Assembly (NCBI RefSeq): GCF_933208495.1
Contig: NZ_CAKOET010000003.1
Coordinates: 186,001-250,000, forward strand
Source: Convivina praedatoris
GTDB taxonomy: Bacteria; Bacillota; Bacilli; Lactobacillales; Lactobacillaceae
Length of the DNA: 64,000 bases
Direction of reading: 5' to 3'
The notes under the pieces were generated by a model that searched no databases, was not told the origin of the DNA, and saw nothing but the letters and a program-made list of their open reading frames with translations. The translations under genes were made by a program, and so were the position numbers. Shown here piece after piece: positions 6,425 through 14,883 of this stretch. Each line of letters starts with the position of its first letter. Position 1 is the stretch's first letter.

Positions 6425-8962
6425 CTAAATTAATGAAAACTTTTTAAAATGTGCTGCCAAATACTGAATTGTCAGACTTTTAGGATTTTTTACTAATGTT
6501 TCCGGTACTCCTTGGGCAACCAATTGACCACCTGCTGAACCGCCACGCGGCCCTAAATCAATCAGATAATCAGCATTAGTCATCAAGTCTAAATCGTGCG
6601 TAATAATAATGACCGTTGCTCCACGACTTTTCAGTTGATTGATAACACCTAATAAGACTTGAATATCAAGGGGATGTAGTCCAATTGAGGGTTCATCAAA
6701 TACGAATAAGGTTTGCTTTTGAGATTTGTTGAGGTGATTAACCAACTTTAAACGCTGAGCTTCACCCCCTGACAAGCTGGGTGTACTTTCACCTAAATGA
6801 AGATAGTTTAAGCCAATCTCATCTAGTAATTTTAGCTGTTTCTCAATTGCTGGAACAGCTTCAAATACCGGTATTGCTTCTTTTACTGAAAGGTTTAGTA
6901 AATCCACAATACTATATCCATGCCATTTAATTTGCTGAATTTCGTCCTTATATCGACTACCATGACAGTAAGGACAGGTTTCTTCAATATCAGGCAAATA
7001 TTGAATATCTAACGAAATTGTTCCTTGACCATTACAGTGCTCGCAAGCACCTTCTTTGTTGTTATAAGAAAAATAAGCAATCCCGTATTTTTTTACCTTA
7101 GCTTCGGGTAAATCGGCGAACATTCGACGCAAATTATTCATAATACTGGTATAAGTGGCCAACGTAGAACGAGTATTTTTTCCAACTGGTTTGGCATCAA
7201 CGCTAACTACACTTGTTAACGATGTATGCAAATCTTTAACCTGAGACGGCAGACCTTGCCCATTATTTTGCGCTTGAATAGCCGGAATCAAGCTATTAAA
7301 TATTAAGCTAGTTTTCCCTGCTCCTGAAAAGCCAGTGATAGCGGTAATTTCATTACTAGGAATCGTCGCACTGATATTCTTGATGTTAAAGTAATTTTGC
7401 ACTACCAAATGAGTATCAGGAAGATCAAACTTACTCTCCACCTTAACCTTTGCATGCATAATTTGAGCAGTGCCGGCTAAAAATGGCCCAATCAAGGAGT
7501 TCGGATTTTTTGTTAGTGCCATTGGCGTTCCCTGGGCTACAACTTGGCCACCTGCTGATCCTGAACCAGGTCCGATTTCAATGACCCAATCGGCAGCGCC
7601 GACAATATCAGCATCGTGATCTACGACAACCAATGAATTTCCTTGAGCCACCAATTTGCGAAAGACATTTAGTAAACCTTTCACATTGTCAGGGTGCAAT
7701 CCAATTGAAGGTTCATCTAGAACATATAAAACGCCAGTTGTTTCAGTTCGCAAGGTACGTGCTAACTGAATACGTTGCAGTTCCCCCGTTGACAGGGTGT
7801 TGCCAGCTCGATCCAATGTTAAATAATCTAATCCTAATTCTAGAACTGGGCGTAAAGTATCTAATAGATTATCAAACAACGCCTTTGCCATTGTTTGCAT
7901 TTCAACAGGCAAATCAGCCATCGTTTCCTTTTGCCAATTGCTAAGCTGCCCTAGTGATAGTGCCGATACTTGAGCAATATTTTGACCAGCTACTAATTGG
8001 GTTAACACAGAAGGATCCAAGCGAGTGCCATGGCATTTAGGACAAGTCGAAAAATGGAAAAATTGATTAATTTTTTTCAGTGAACGATCACTTTTAATAT
8101 TCTTTAATGATTCATAAACCGCTTCATAAGCATTCTCATATAATGTGTTATCGGTGTGGAATACCCGACCGGTTGAGGTACGAAAATCAACTGGGTATTG
8201 CTTTTTTTCACCGTGCAATACAATGTCTTTTTCGTGAGCTGCTAATTCCTTATAAGGTACGTTAATTCGGACACCCAAAGTTGCCACCACACTAGCCATG
8301 AAATTTCGGCCTGGTAAGTGCCATGAGGCTACAGCTCCATTGGCAATACTTAGATTCTCATCACTAATTAATTTACTCTCATCCAATTCTCGAACTTGGC
8401 CAGTGCCATGACATTGTTGACAGGCACCACTGGCATTAAAAGAAAAATCTTCGGCTGATTTAGCCATAAATTCAACCCCACAAGTTGGACAAGTAATAAT
8501 ACCCATCTTACTGTCAGGGCCAGCCGGTAAATCCATTGCTTGAGCAATCGCTAAGCTTGGTTTAATCCGATGTCCATTAGGACAAACAGCAGAGCCTAAT
8601 CGAGAAAAAATGAGACGTACAACATTGAACAATTCACTCATTGAACCAACTGTTGAACGATCTGAAGGCACACCAGGTCTTTGACGAAGGGCAATAGCCG
8701 AAGGAATATGTTTAATTTCTCGAACCTGGGTTTTTTGGCTTTGCCCCAACCGACGGCGAGTATAGGTCGACAACGCTTCCAAATACCGTCGAGATCCTTC
8801 AGCATAAAGAATACCCATGGCTAATGAACTTTTTCCTGATCCAGAGGGTCCTGATATGGCTACAAACTGGTTAAGTGGAATGTCTACGTCAATATTTTTT
8901 AAATTATGGACTTGTCCCCCACGTACTTCAATTTGACTAACTGCTTCTTTTTCGGTTTGCAT
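6425..8962 (-). CDS. UvrA-like ABC ATPase (UvrA2 class)
   Basis: An 845-residue tandem ABC ATPase related to excinuclease subunit UvrA but about 100 residues shorter. Walker A motifs are GPSGSGKSSLAMG near residue 40 and GFSGAGKTSLIF in the second half; signature motifs are STGELQRIQLAR and LSGGEAQRLKL; Walker B regions are VLYVLDEPSIGLHP and LFVFDEPSIGLHP. Zinc cysteine pairs occur (CPTC/CQQC; CEHC/CPYC). The size fits UvrA2-type proteins lacking the UvrB-binding domain, linked in other bacteria to tolerance of DNA-damaging drugs rather than core repair. It follows rarA by 3 bp with its own GGGGAG site, so the two are co-transcribed and probably translationally coupled. Confidence 0.85.
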   Translation of the reverse strand: MQTEKEAVSQIEVRGGQVHNLKNIDVDIPLNQFVAISGPSGSGKSSLAMGILYAEGSRRYLEALSTYTRRRLGQSQKTQVREIKHIPSAIALRQRPGVPSDRSTVGSMSELFNVVRLIFSRLGSAVCPNGHRIKPSLAIAQAMDLPAGPDSKMGIITCPTCGVEFMAKSAEDFSFNASGACQQCHGTGQVRELDESKLISDENLSIANGAVASWHLPGRNFMASVVATLGVRINVPYKELAAHEKDIVLHGEKKQYPVDFRTSTGRVFHTDNTLYENAYEAVYESLKNIKSDRSLKKINQFFHFSTCPKCHGTRLDPSVLTQLVAGQNIAQVSALSLGQLSNWQKETMADLPVEMQTMAKALFDNLLDTLRPVLELGLDYLTLDRAGNTLSTGELQRIQLARTLRTETTGVLYVLDEPSIGLHPDNVKGLLNVFRKLVAQGNSLVVVDHDADIVGAADWVIEIGPGSGSAGGQVVAQGTPMALTKNPNSLIGPFLAGTAQIMHAKVKVESKFDLPDTHLVVQNYFNIKNISATIPSNEITAITGFSGAGKTSLIFNSLIPAIQAQNNGQGLPSQVKDLHTSLTSVVSVDAKPVGKNTRSTLATYTSIMNNLRRMFADLPEAKVKKYGIAYFSYNNKEGACEHCNGQGTISLDIQYLPDIEETCPYCHGSRYKDEIQQIKWHGYSIVDLLNLSVKEAIPVFEAVPAIEKQLKLLDEIGLNYLHLGESTPSLSGGEAQRLKLVNHLNKSQKQTLFVFDEPSIGLHPLDIQVLLGVINQLKSRGATVIIITHDLDLMTNADYLIDLGPRGGSAGGQLVAQGVPETLVKNPKSLTIQYLAAHFKKFSLI

Positions 8963-8965
8963 GGT

Positions 8966-10294
8966 TCACTCCCCATAGTGTTCTTGATGCCATTCCTTAA
9001 TCTGTTCTAGTCGCTTTTTAAAACGACTCTCATTTCCTTGCGTGGTTGGCTTGTAATAGACATGTCCCTGCAATGAATCTGGCATAGTTTGCATGTTAGT
9101 GAGCTTATCTTGCGCATAATGCGCCAACTGATAGCCCTTCCCATAACCTAAATCTTTCATTAATTTAGTGGGTGCATTACGAATCTGCATCGGTACTGGT
9201 TCATTTTTAGACTGTTTTACATCTTTAGCTGCTGCTAGACGTGCCTTATAAATCGCATTTGATTTAGGTGCTAATGATAAATAGGTAACGGCTTCGACCA
9301 GATGGACATCACATTCTGGCATTCCAATCAACTGACAGGCTTGAAAAACATTAACAGTTAAATTAAGCGCGTTGGTATCGGCCAAACCAATATCTTCACT
9401 AGCAAATCGAACCAAACGTCGAGCAATATAAAGCGGATCCTCACCACCAGCTAACATGCGTGATAACCAGTAAATAGCCGCATCTACATCGCTATTGCGC
9501 ATTGACTTATGTAAGGCAGAAATAATATTATAATGCTCTTCACCATTTTTATCATAAAGTACAAATTTTTCATTAATTAGCTGGCATAAGTCATCAATTG
9601 TAATAGTTGTCGTTTGGCTAACTACCTTACCATTCAACACCGCCATTTCCAAAGTATTCAAAGCTACCCGAGCATCACCATCGGAAAAGTTAGCAATAGC
9701 TTCAAGTTCATCCTGACCAATATTAATCTTTTGTTTACCAAATCCAGCTGGGTTACTTAAAGTGTTTTTTAATAATTCAACGAGATCATCTTGCAGTAAA
9801 TGATGCAACACAAAAACTTTGCAACGTGACAATAAGGCCGAGTTAATTTCAAACGATGGATTTTCTGTTGTTGCGCCGATTAGGATAATACTTCCCTGCT
9901 CGACATAAGGTAAGAAAGCATCTTGCTGAGCTTTATTAAAGCGATGAATTTCATCAATAAAAACAATCGTCTTTTGACCGACCTTTTGATCATCTTCAGC
10001 CTGCTTCATAATTTTTTTAATCTTAGCAATACCACTGTCAACTGCACTAAAACTAAGAAAGGCGGCCTGCGTTTGTCGAGCGATAATTTCGGCCAGGGTT
10101 GTTTTCCCAACGCCTGGTGGTCCCCAGAAAATCATGGAGGAAACCTGGTCATTATCAATCATCTCACGTAGTATTTTCCCATGACCGAGTAAATCCTGTT
10201 GTCCTACGAACTGGTCTAAATTTTGAGGACGAACTCGATTCGCTAATGGCATGTTTTGAGACGTACTGGCAAAAAGAGATTCTTGTTGGGACAT
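8966..10294 (-). CDS. rarA: Replication-associated recombination protein A (RarA/MgsA) AAA+ ATPase
   Basis: A 442-residue clamp-loader-like AAA+ protein. Walker A is GPPGVGKTTLAE near residue 60, Walker B VFIDEIHRFNKAQQDAFLP, sensor 1 LIGATTENPSFEIN, then the MgsA helical C-terminal domain with YWLSRMLAGGEDPLYIARR. RarA acts at stalled replication forks and binds single-stranded DNA and SSB. The start has GGGAG eight bases upstream. Coupling to a UvrA2-like gene gives a two-gene unit with a plausible DNA-damage role. The divergent neighbour is a MerR regulator; whether it also acts on rarA is unknown. Confidence 0.93.
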   Translation of the reverse strand: MSQQESLFASTSQNMPLANRVRPQNLDQFVGQQDLLGHGKILREMIDNDQVSSMIFWGPPGVGKTTLAEIIARQTQAAFLSFSAVDSGIAKIKKIMKQAEDDQKVGQKTIVFIDEIHRFNKAQQDAFLPYVEQGSIILIGATTENPSFEINSALLSRCKVFVLHHLLQDDLVELLKNTLSNPAGFGKQKINIGQDELEAIANFSDGDARVALNTLEMAVLNGKVVSQTTTITIDDLCQLINEKFVLYDKNGEEHYNIISALHKSMRNSDVDAAIYWLSRMLAGGEDPLYIARRLVRFASEDIGLADTNALNLTVNVFQACQLIGMPECDVHLVEAVTYLSLAPKSNAIYKARLAAAKDVKQSKNEPVPMQIRNAPTKLMKDLGYGKGYQLAHYAQDKLTNMQTMPDSLQGHVYYKPTTQGNESRFKKRLEQIKEWHQEHYGE

Positions 10295-10347
10295 ATAATC
10301 AACTCCCTCTTACATAAAATATTATGTTATCGTAAGTACAATTATAA

Positions 10348-10368
10348 ACTGTATCGTAACGTTACAGT
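10348..10368. promoter_or_regulatory. MerR-type dyad operator
   Basis: A 21-bp palindrome with arms ACTGTA/TACAGT and 9 of 10 pairs matched lies 9 bp upstream of the merR-like start. MerR proteins bind such dyads within their promoter spacer. It lies between divergent rarA and merR genes. Confidence 0.55.
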
Positions 10369-10377
10369 CAAGGAACT

Positions 10378-11193
10378 ATGAAAATGTTAAAAATTAGTGA
10401 AATGGCTAAATTAGCCCAAACAACTCGCCGCACCTTAATTTTCTATGACGAACAGGGTTTATTTAAACCAATTTATAAAAATGAATCTGGCTATCGTTTT
10501 TATGACTACCAGCAATTATATGATCTATTATTTATCCTGGGGCTACGAAATTTGGATATTCCCTTAAATAAAATCAGGACAATTAAAAATGATTTACAAC
10601 ATCATCACTCTTCACAAGAGCTTTTAAGTGCACAACAACGTATTGATGATAAGATTACAGAACTTACGCGCATACGGGAAATTATTCAGCATAAAACAAC
10701 TGAGAAAGTAGATTTAATACAGCCTACTTTATATCAACCAGTAATGGCTAAACGTGCTGAAACGATTTTCTGGTGTTCTGATAAATCTGTCAACTGTACC
10801 GAAGCTGAGGTGGCGGAGCTCTTCTCACAGTTCTATCAGCAGTTAGCACCAGTTTCGATTATGAGTATTGGCCAATCTGGCTTTTTAACTGATTTATCTG
10901 TAGCTAATCCGCGAGGCTATGACAACGCTGCCTTTCGAGTTATTAAAGAGGTGACCAATTCCAATATCCAAACCACGGCTTTACCAACTATAACTAAAGT
11001 AGCTGGCCATTATGCTTGTATCTTTGTTGAGAATACTGCACAAGGAATTCAACGAGGACTGCAATCTTTAGCAACTTTTTGTCAAACACATAATTTAAAA
11101 GCACAGACAAAATTATGGCAAATTAATACCGAAGGCGTCATCGTTGGAACGGGTGCTTCGCAGTACGGCTGGCTAGAGTTTTTGGTTGAGTAA
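10378..11193 (+). CDS. MerR-family regulator with GyrI-like effector domain
   Basis: A 271-residue protein. The N-terminal MerR helix-turn-helix contains SEMAKLAQTTRRTLIFYDEQGL and the wing NESGYRFYDYQQL. A helical linker covers residues about 80-115, and a C-terminal domain of about 150 residues resembles the GyrI/BmrR ligand-binding fold. This is the architecture of BmrR-like activators that sense lipophilic cations. A second ATG six bases downstream is an alternative start with better spacing from AAGGA. No transporter is adjacent, so the target may be distant; a dyad in its promoter suggests autoregulation. It is followed by a bidirectional terminator. Confidence 0.82.
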   Translation: MKMLKISEMAKLAQTTRRTLIFYDEQGLFKPIYKNESGYRFYDYQQLYDLLFILGLRNLDIPLNKIRTIKNDLQHHHSSQELLSAQQRIDDKITELTRIREIIQHKTTEKVDLIQPTLYQPVMAKRAETIFWCSDKSVNCTEAEVAELFSQFYQQLAPVSIMSIGQSGFLTDLSVANPRGYDNAAFRVIKEVTNSNIQTTALPTITKVAGHYACIFVENTAQGIQRGLQSLATFCQTHNLKAQTKLWQINTEGVIVGTGASQYGWLEFLVE

Positions 11194-11234
11194 TGTCGAT
11201 TACTTTAACAATTAAATTTTCACTCAAAATAAAT

Positions 11235-11268
11235 AAAAGAGTAGCTGATTGAGTTGAGCTACTCTTTT
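11235..11268. terminator. Bidirectional terminator
   Basis: AAAAGAGTAGCT (11235-11246) and AGCTACTCTTTT (11257-11268) form a perfect 12-bp stem with flanking A and T runs between convergent genes. Confidence 0.88.
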
Positions 11269-11282
11269 TATTCGTTAAATTG

Positions 11283-11660
11283 TTATTCATCTAAGTTGTT
11301 AGCAACCGGATAAGCCGATGGAAAAATATTCAATCCAATCCAGGTAACTGTATAAATAATAAATTGCCTTTCTTCTTCGACATCTGATAAACCATCGATT
11401 ACTTTTGAAAATTGGCTATGAAAATCAGCTAAGGTTAACTTCATCGAATCCTTAGCAGACAGAATAACTTCAATGGTGGCCTTAATCAACTTGCTCTTCG
11501 CTTCAGGATCACGAATCCCATAATCCCATAAGTATAGCGAAAGCGATACTGGATTTTCATTGCTATCTTCAAGTTTAATAGCCACTTCTTGCAGTGCATC
11601 AAATAGAATGCGCTCGTTAGCGGTTATATTTTTGTAGCTAGATTCATTAATACTAGTCAT
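11283..11660 (-). CDS. Hypothetical protein, 125 residues
   Basis: Not recognised. The sequence is soluble, acidic and predicted mostly helical, with no signal peptide or membrane segment. Central phrases include VSLSLYLWDYGIRDPEAKSK and an acidic SDVEEERQF before a more hydrophobic end. The Shine-Dalgarno (AGG) is weak. It is followed by a good terminator, preceded by about 100 bp of non-coding sequence, and transcribed in the same direction as the PASTA gene upstream, so the two could share a transcript. It is treated as real because composition and codon use are normal and no longer frame overlaps it. Confidence 0.6.
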   Translation of the reverse strand: MTSINESSYKNITANERILFDALQEVAIKLEDSNENPVSLSLYLWDYGIRDPEAKSKLIKATIEVILSAKDSMKLTLADFHSQFSKVIDGLSDVEEERQFIIYTVTWIGLNIFPSAYPVANNLDE

Positions 11661-11764
11661 TTAGTAACCTATACTTAAATTTTGCTATTTTCATCGAACT
11701 GTTAAGGTTAAAAAGTACTAAAGAACACTCTACTGAGGCGCTTTATCATAGTCTTTAACCAGCT

Positions 11765-12259
11765 CTACTGTTCTTCCTTTTTTTCGATTGATTTCTTTAA
11801 ATGTAATTTTTCGGTCACATTCGAGGATACTTTAGCAGTCACATCAACAACATGTTTAATATTTGCTTGATTCTTAGCCTTTTTTAAGGCTTTTTCTTCG
11901 GCTAATTTTTCTGCTAGTACTTGGCTAGCTTGAATCGTTTGCTCGTCAGCATAGTAAATTTTAATAAAAGTTTTTGGATCAACATTGGCGCCCCCGTGAG
12001 GAGTCATGCGCACAACATGATTGATCAGTACATCTGCGTACTTGGCATCTGGGGGTAATTTTACTAGAGAATACTTAAAATCGTAATCTTGCAAAATTGA
12101 TTCAGCTTCACTAACTGGAAGAGAACGAACATCCGGTAATTTAACGTAATGACTACGTTTTTCTAGTTCTTTACTTGCCATTTTGGCCACTTCATCAATC
12201 GCAACTGATGTTAAGGCACTGGCGCCAATACCTTTAATTAACTTATCTAATTTTCCCAT
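11765..12259 (-). CDS. Orphan PASTA-domain protein
   Basis: A 164-residue protein. One PASTA-like repeat spans about residues 39-105 (VKLPDVRSLPVSEAESILQD ... VRMTPHGGANVD ... IKIYYA), followed by a charged, lysine-rich helical tail. An N-terminal stretch GIGASALTSVAIDEV is only mildly hydrophobic, so the protein may be cytoplasmic or peripherally bound rather than secreted. PASTA domains normally occur outside the cell on Ser/Thr kinases or penicillin-binding proteins and bind muropeptides; here there is no kinase or transpeptidase domain. AAGGAG precedes the start. Confidence 0.7.
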   Translation of the reverse strand: MGKLDKLIKGIGASALTSVAIDEVAKMASKELEKRSHYVKLPDVRSLPVSEAESILQDYDFKYSLVKLPPDAKYADVLINHVVRMTPHGGANVDPKTFIKIYYADEQTIQASQVLAEKLAEEKALKKAKNQANIKHVVDVTAKVSSNVTEKLHLKKSIEKKEEQ

Positions 12260-12386
12260 GTGATTGACTCCTTGATTTGTTTCCTTAAATTATACAGGAT
12301 TGTGATTAAAAACATGCAAATAAAACATGGCCTATAGTGAAGACAGAAAGTCTTCAAATCTACGGTTTGCGTAAAGGAGAATAAAT

Positions 12387-12824
12387 ATGCAGAAAAAATA
12401 TAAGTACCTGATAGTCGCAATTGTTAGCGTTGCCCTTACGATTTTGAGTCTAGGACTCTTAGCCGAAAATAATCACGCACTACCCTACTACCAGGATGAG
12501 GGCAATCACGTTGTGTTATCTGATAAGGTTAACCAATTGTCATCGAACAAACAAAAAGATGAAATGTTCATTTTAGCTAGAGAGGCACTAAAAAAGGCAA
12601 TTAATAATGATTCCAAGATTAAATGGGAGAATTTTGAAGATAAGAATCTGTACATCGAAAAGGTTAACCAACCTCATCAATACTACTTTGGGTATACTAT
12701 ACAATCTACATCACCAGCAGTAGTTAGAATTCGATACAATATGCTCATTGAAATTAATAAAGATGATAGCCGCGCTGAGCAAAAGGATTTACAAGTGTTG
12801 GATATGAAAATGGGTTTGGAATAA
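12387..12824 (+). CDS. Small secreted or membrane-anchored protein, unknown
   Basis: A 145-residue protein starting MQKKYKYLIVAIVSVALTIL, a typical signal anchor (basic start, hydrophobic core at residues 7-25), followed by a hydrophilic extracytoplasmic domain of about 115 residues. There is no lipobox cysteine, so it is either cleaved or stays N-terminally anchored. No family is recognised. The ribosome site AAAGGAG is strong and a terminator follows directly, so it is a single-gene unit. The globular part alternates charged and aromatic residues (HQYYFGYTIQSTSPAVVRIR), suggesting a small mixed alpha/beta domain. Confidence 0.65.
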   Translation: MQKKYKYLIVAIVSVALTILSLGLLAENNHALPYYQDEGNHVVLSDKVNQLSSNKQKDEMFILAREALKKAINNDSKIKWENFEDKNLYIEKVNQPHQYYFGYTIQSTSPAVVRIRYNMLIEINKDDSRAEQKDLQVLDMKMGLE

Positions 12825-12833
12825 CAGTGGAGG

Positions 12834-12861
12834 AAAATAGCAAAATATTTGCTATTTTTTT
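12834..12861 (+). terminator. Terminator of the small secreted protein gene
   Basis: AAAATAGCAAA-ATA-TTTGCTATTTT, a perfect 11-bp stem followed by further T residues. Confidence 0.8.
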
Positions 12862-12868
12862 GAATAAA

Positions 12869-12892
12869 AAAAGCCAACCTCAGTCAGCTTTT
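12869..12892 (-). terminator. Terminator of purB-hpt
   Basis: On the minus strand AAAAGCTGAC pairs with GTTGGCTTTT (with two G-T wobbles), followed by a T-run. It begins six bases after the hpt stop codon. Confidence 0.75.
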
Positions 12893-12897
12893 AAAAA

Positions 12898-13458
12898 TCA
12901 TATCAAATCAATCTTATCCAAATCCACCACGGCAATCACCGGCAGATTTCTAAAGGAATTATTATAGTCCATACCGTAACCGACCAAGAACTCATCGGGA
13001 ACTTCCAGACCAGCATAATCAACTTCAAAGTCAACCACCCGAGCGGCTTTTTTATCAGCCAAAGCTACGGTTGTGACGCTAGCAGCACCCTTCAACTCAA
13101 AGTAGTCATTCAACCACTGCATGGTCCGACCCGAATCAATAATTTCATCGACAACGACGACGTCACGTCCTGTTAGATCCATGCTGACATCGTGCACGAC
13201 CTTAACCTGGCCGGTGGAAGAATCACCAGAATAACTTTTAACGTCGATAAAATCAAAGTCAACATCTAAAGGCATTTTGCGTAACAAATCAGTGGCGAAA
13301 ATTACCCCGCCTTTTAGCACGGCGATGAAAACTGGCCGTTGCTCTCTCTCCGCAAATTCTTCGGTCAATTCGTTGGCCACCCGTTGCACCTGAGCTTGAA
13401 TATCGGTCTCAGTTGCTAACACACCCTTAATAGCCGGATGATTAATTAGTGATCTCAT
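12898..13458 (-). CDS. hpt: Hypoxanthine(-guanine) phosphoribosyltransferase
   Basis: A 186-residue type I phosphoribosyltransferase that salvages hypoxanthine or guanine with PRPP to IMP or GMP. The PRPP-binding motif is VVVVDEIIDSGRTM near residue 100, FIAVLKGGVIFATDLL forms the pyrophosphate loop region, and DFIDVKSYSG follows. Length matches the family. Its ATG overlaps the purB stop (ATGA), so translation is coupled and the pair forms a unit joining de novo synthesis and salvage. A terminator follows. Transcription probably starts at the purB promoter, which carries PurBox-like sites. Confidence 0.95.
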   Translation of the reverse strand: MRSLINHPAIKGVLATETDIQAQVQRVANELTEEFAEREQRPVFIAVLKGGVIFATDLLRKMPLDVDFDFIDVKSYSGDSSTGQVKVVHDVSMDLTGRDVVVVDEIIDSGRTMQWLNDYFELKGAASVTTVALADKKAARVVDFEVDYAGLEVPDEFLVGYGMDYNNSFRNLPVIAVVDLDKIDLI

Positions 13459-14750
13459 GCTAAGCCTACTCTCTTGAAAATATCATCGACATGGCGCAAA
13501 TGGTAATGATAGTCAAAGGCGTCATCAATCTGTTCCTTGGTTAACTTTGAAGTAATGGTTGGATCGGCATCAACCAAATCCCGGAACATAATTTGCTCAT
13601 CCCATGAGCGAGCTGTCAGCGGTTGCACTGTATCATAGGCGGCTTCCCGAGACATACCCGCATCAATCAAACTCAACAAAAGTCGTTGCGAATAAATCAA
13701 ACCGTAAGTCCGATCCATATTTTTGCGCATTGTTTCTGGAAAAACACCCAAATTATTCAAAATGCCGGTATGACGGTGCAACATGTAATCTAACAAACTA
13801 GTCGCATCTGGTAGAATAATTCGTTCAGCCGAAGAATGGGAAATATCTCGCTCGTGCCAAAGCGTTACATCTTCTAAAGCGGTGACGGCATAGCCTCGTA
13901 GCACTCGAGCTAAACCAGTAATGTTCTCGTCACCAATTGGATTCCGTTTGTGTGGCATGGCCGAGGAGCCCTTCTGTCCCTTGGCAAAGCCTTCTTCAAC
14001 TTCATGGATTTCCGAACGCTGCAAAGAACGAATTTCAGTCGCTAATTCTTCCATTTGGGTCCCAATCAGGGCAATCGTTTGGATGTAATCCGCATGTAAA
14101 TCTCGAGGCAAAACTTGAGAGCCAATGGGTTGAGCCGTTAGTCCCAATTCTTGCATGGCTACCGCCTCAACTTCTGGTGGCACGTTGGCAAAAGTTCCCA
14201 CGGCACCAGATAGTTTACCAGTCTCAACTTCAGCCGCAACTCGGTCAAAACGCTCAATTGCCCGGGTGGCGGAAGCATAGAAACGAGCCATCTTTAACCC
14301 AAAGGTCGTTGGTTCAGCATGAACCCCGTGAGTACGCCCCATCATGACTGTATCTTTATAAGCCAAGGCTAAACGCTTAATAGCTTCACGCCATTCCTGT
14401 AAATCAGCTTTAATGACCTGATTGGCCTGACGTAAACGTAAAGCTTGAGCTGTGTCAACCACATCAGTAGAAGTTAGACCGTAGTGAATCCACTTACGTT
14501 CCTCACCCAAGGATTCGGACACATTACGTGTAAAAGCGACCACATCATGCCGAGTTGATTGCTCAATTTCAGCAATTCGATCGATGTCAAAGCTGGCCCT
14601 GGCTCGAATCTGAGCCAAATCTTCAGCCGGAACATGTCCAATGGCTACCCAACCAGCAATTACGGCAATTTCAACGTCGAGCCAGCTCTGATATTGGTTC
14701 TCTAAGGACCAAATTTGGCGCAGTTCGGGACGAGAATAACGTTCTAGCAT
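13455..14750 (-). CDS. purB: Adenylosuccinate lyase
   Basis: A 431-residue member of the aspartase/fumarase superfamily that cleaves SAICAR to AICAR and adenylosuccinate to AMP, each releasing fumarate. The superfamily signature is SSAMPHKRNP, with catalytic His regions TSTDVVDTAQAL and GRTHGVHAEPT. The N-terminus MLERYSRPELRQIWS is typical. It is separated from the main pur operon by the OFA transporter gene but lies on the same strand, with hpt overlapping downstream. Its upstream region shares an AAATAACGAA box and an extended -10 with the purE promoter, so co-regulation by PurR is likely (inference; no purR gene in the window). Confidence 0.96.
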   Translation of the reverse strand: MLERYSRPELRQIWSLENQYQSWLDVEIAVIAGWVAIGHVPAEDLAQIRARASFDIDRIAEIEQSTRHDVVAFTRNVSESLGEERKWIHYGLTSTDVVDTAQALRLRQANQVIKADLQEWREAIKRLALAYKDTVMMGRTHGVHAEPTTFGLKMARFYASATRAIERFDRVAAEVETGKLSGAVGTFANVPPEVEAVAMQELGLTAQPIGSQVLPRDLHADYIQTIALIGTQMEELATEIRSLQRSEIHEVEEGFAKGQKGSSAMPHKRNPIGDENITGLARVLRGYAVTALEDVTLWHERDISHSSAERIILPDATSLLDYMLHRHTGILNNLGVFPETMRKNMDRTYGLIYSQRLLLSLIDAGMSREAAYDTVQPLTARSWDEQIMFRDLVDADPTITSKLTKEQIDDAFDYHYHLRHVDDIFKRVGLA

Positions 14751-14791
14751 TGTTTACTTCCTTATCTAGTGTTCTCTTCTGTACTATAACC

Positions 14792-14828
14792 AGTATAACA
14801 GCTAAATTATGAATTTTATTCGTTATTT
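14792..14828 (-). promoter_or_regulatory. purB promoter with PurBox-like element
   Basis: An extended -10 (TGTTATACT on the minus strand, 14792-14800) lies 24 bases after the start of AACGAA in a degenerate PurBox (14816-14828). The AAATAACGAA core is identical to that in the third box upstream of purE, at nearly the same distance from its -10. Confidence 0.5.
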
Positions 14829-14865
14829 ATTATCTAATTCAAAATATATTTCAATAATTACTGAA

Positions 14866-14878
14866 AAACACGAACATT
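14866..14878 (+). promoter_or_regulatory. Second PurBox-like site upstream of purB
   Basis: It matches 11 of 13 positions of the Gram-positive PurBox AWWWCCGAACWWT, in the opposite orientation to the promoter-proximal one. It overlaps the 3' flank of the OFA gene. Confidence 0.4.
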
Positions 14879-14883
14879 AAAAA

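Noticed and set aside
7633-7944. Plus-strand frame of 103 codons inside the uvrA-like gene
   Set aside because: It is a shadow of a well-conserved gene on the other strand, with no ribosome site or family features.
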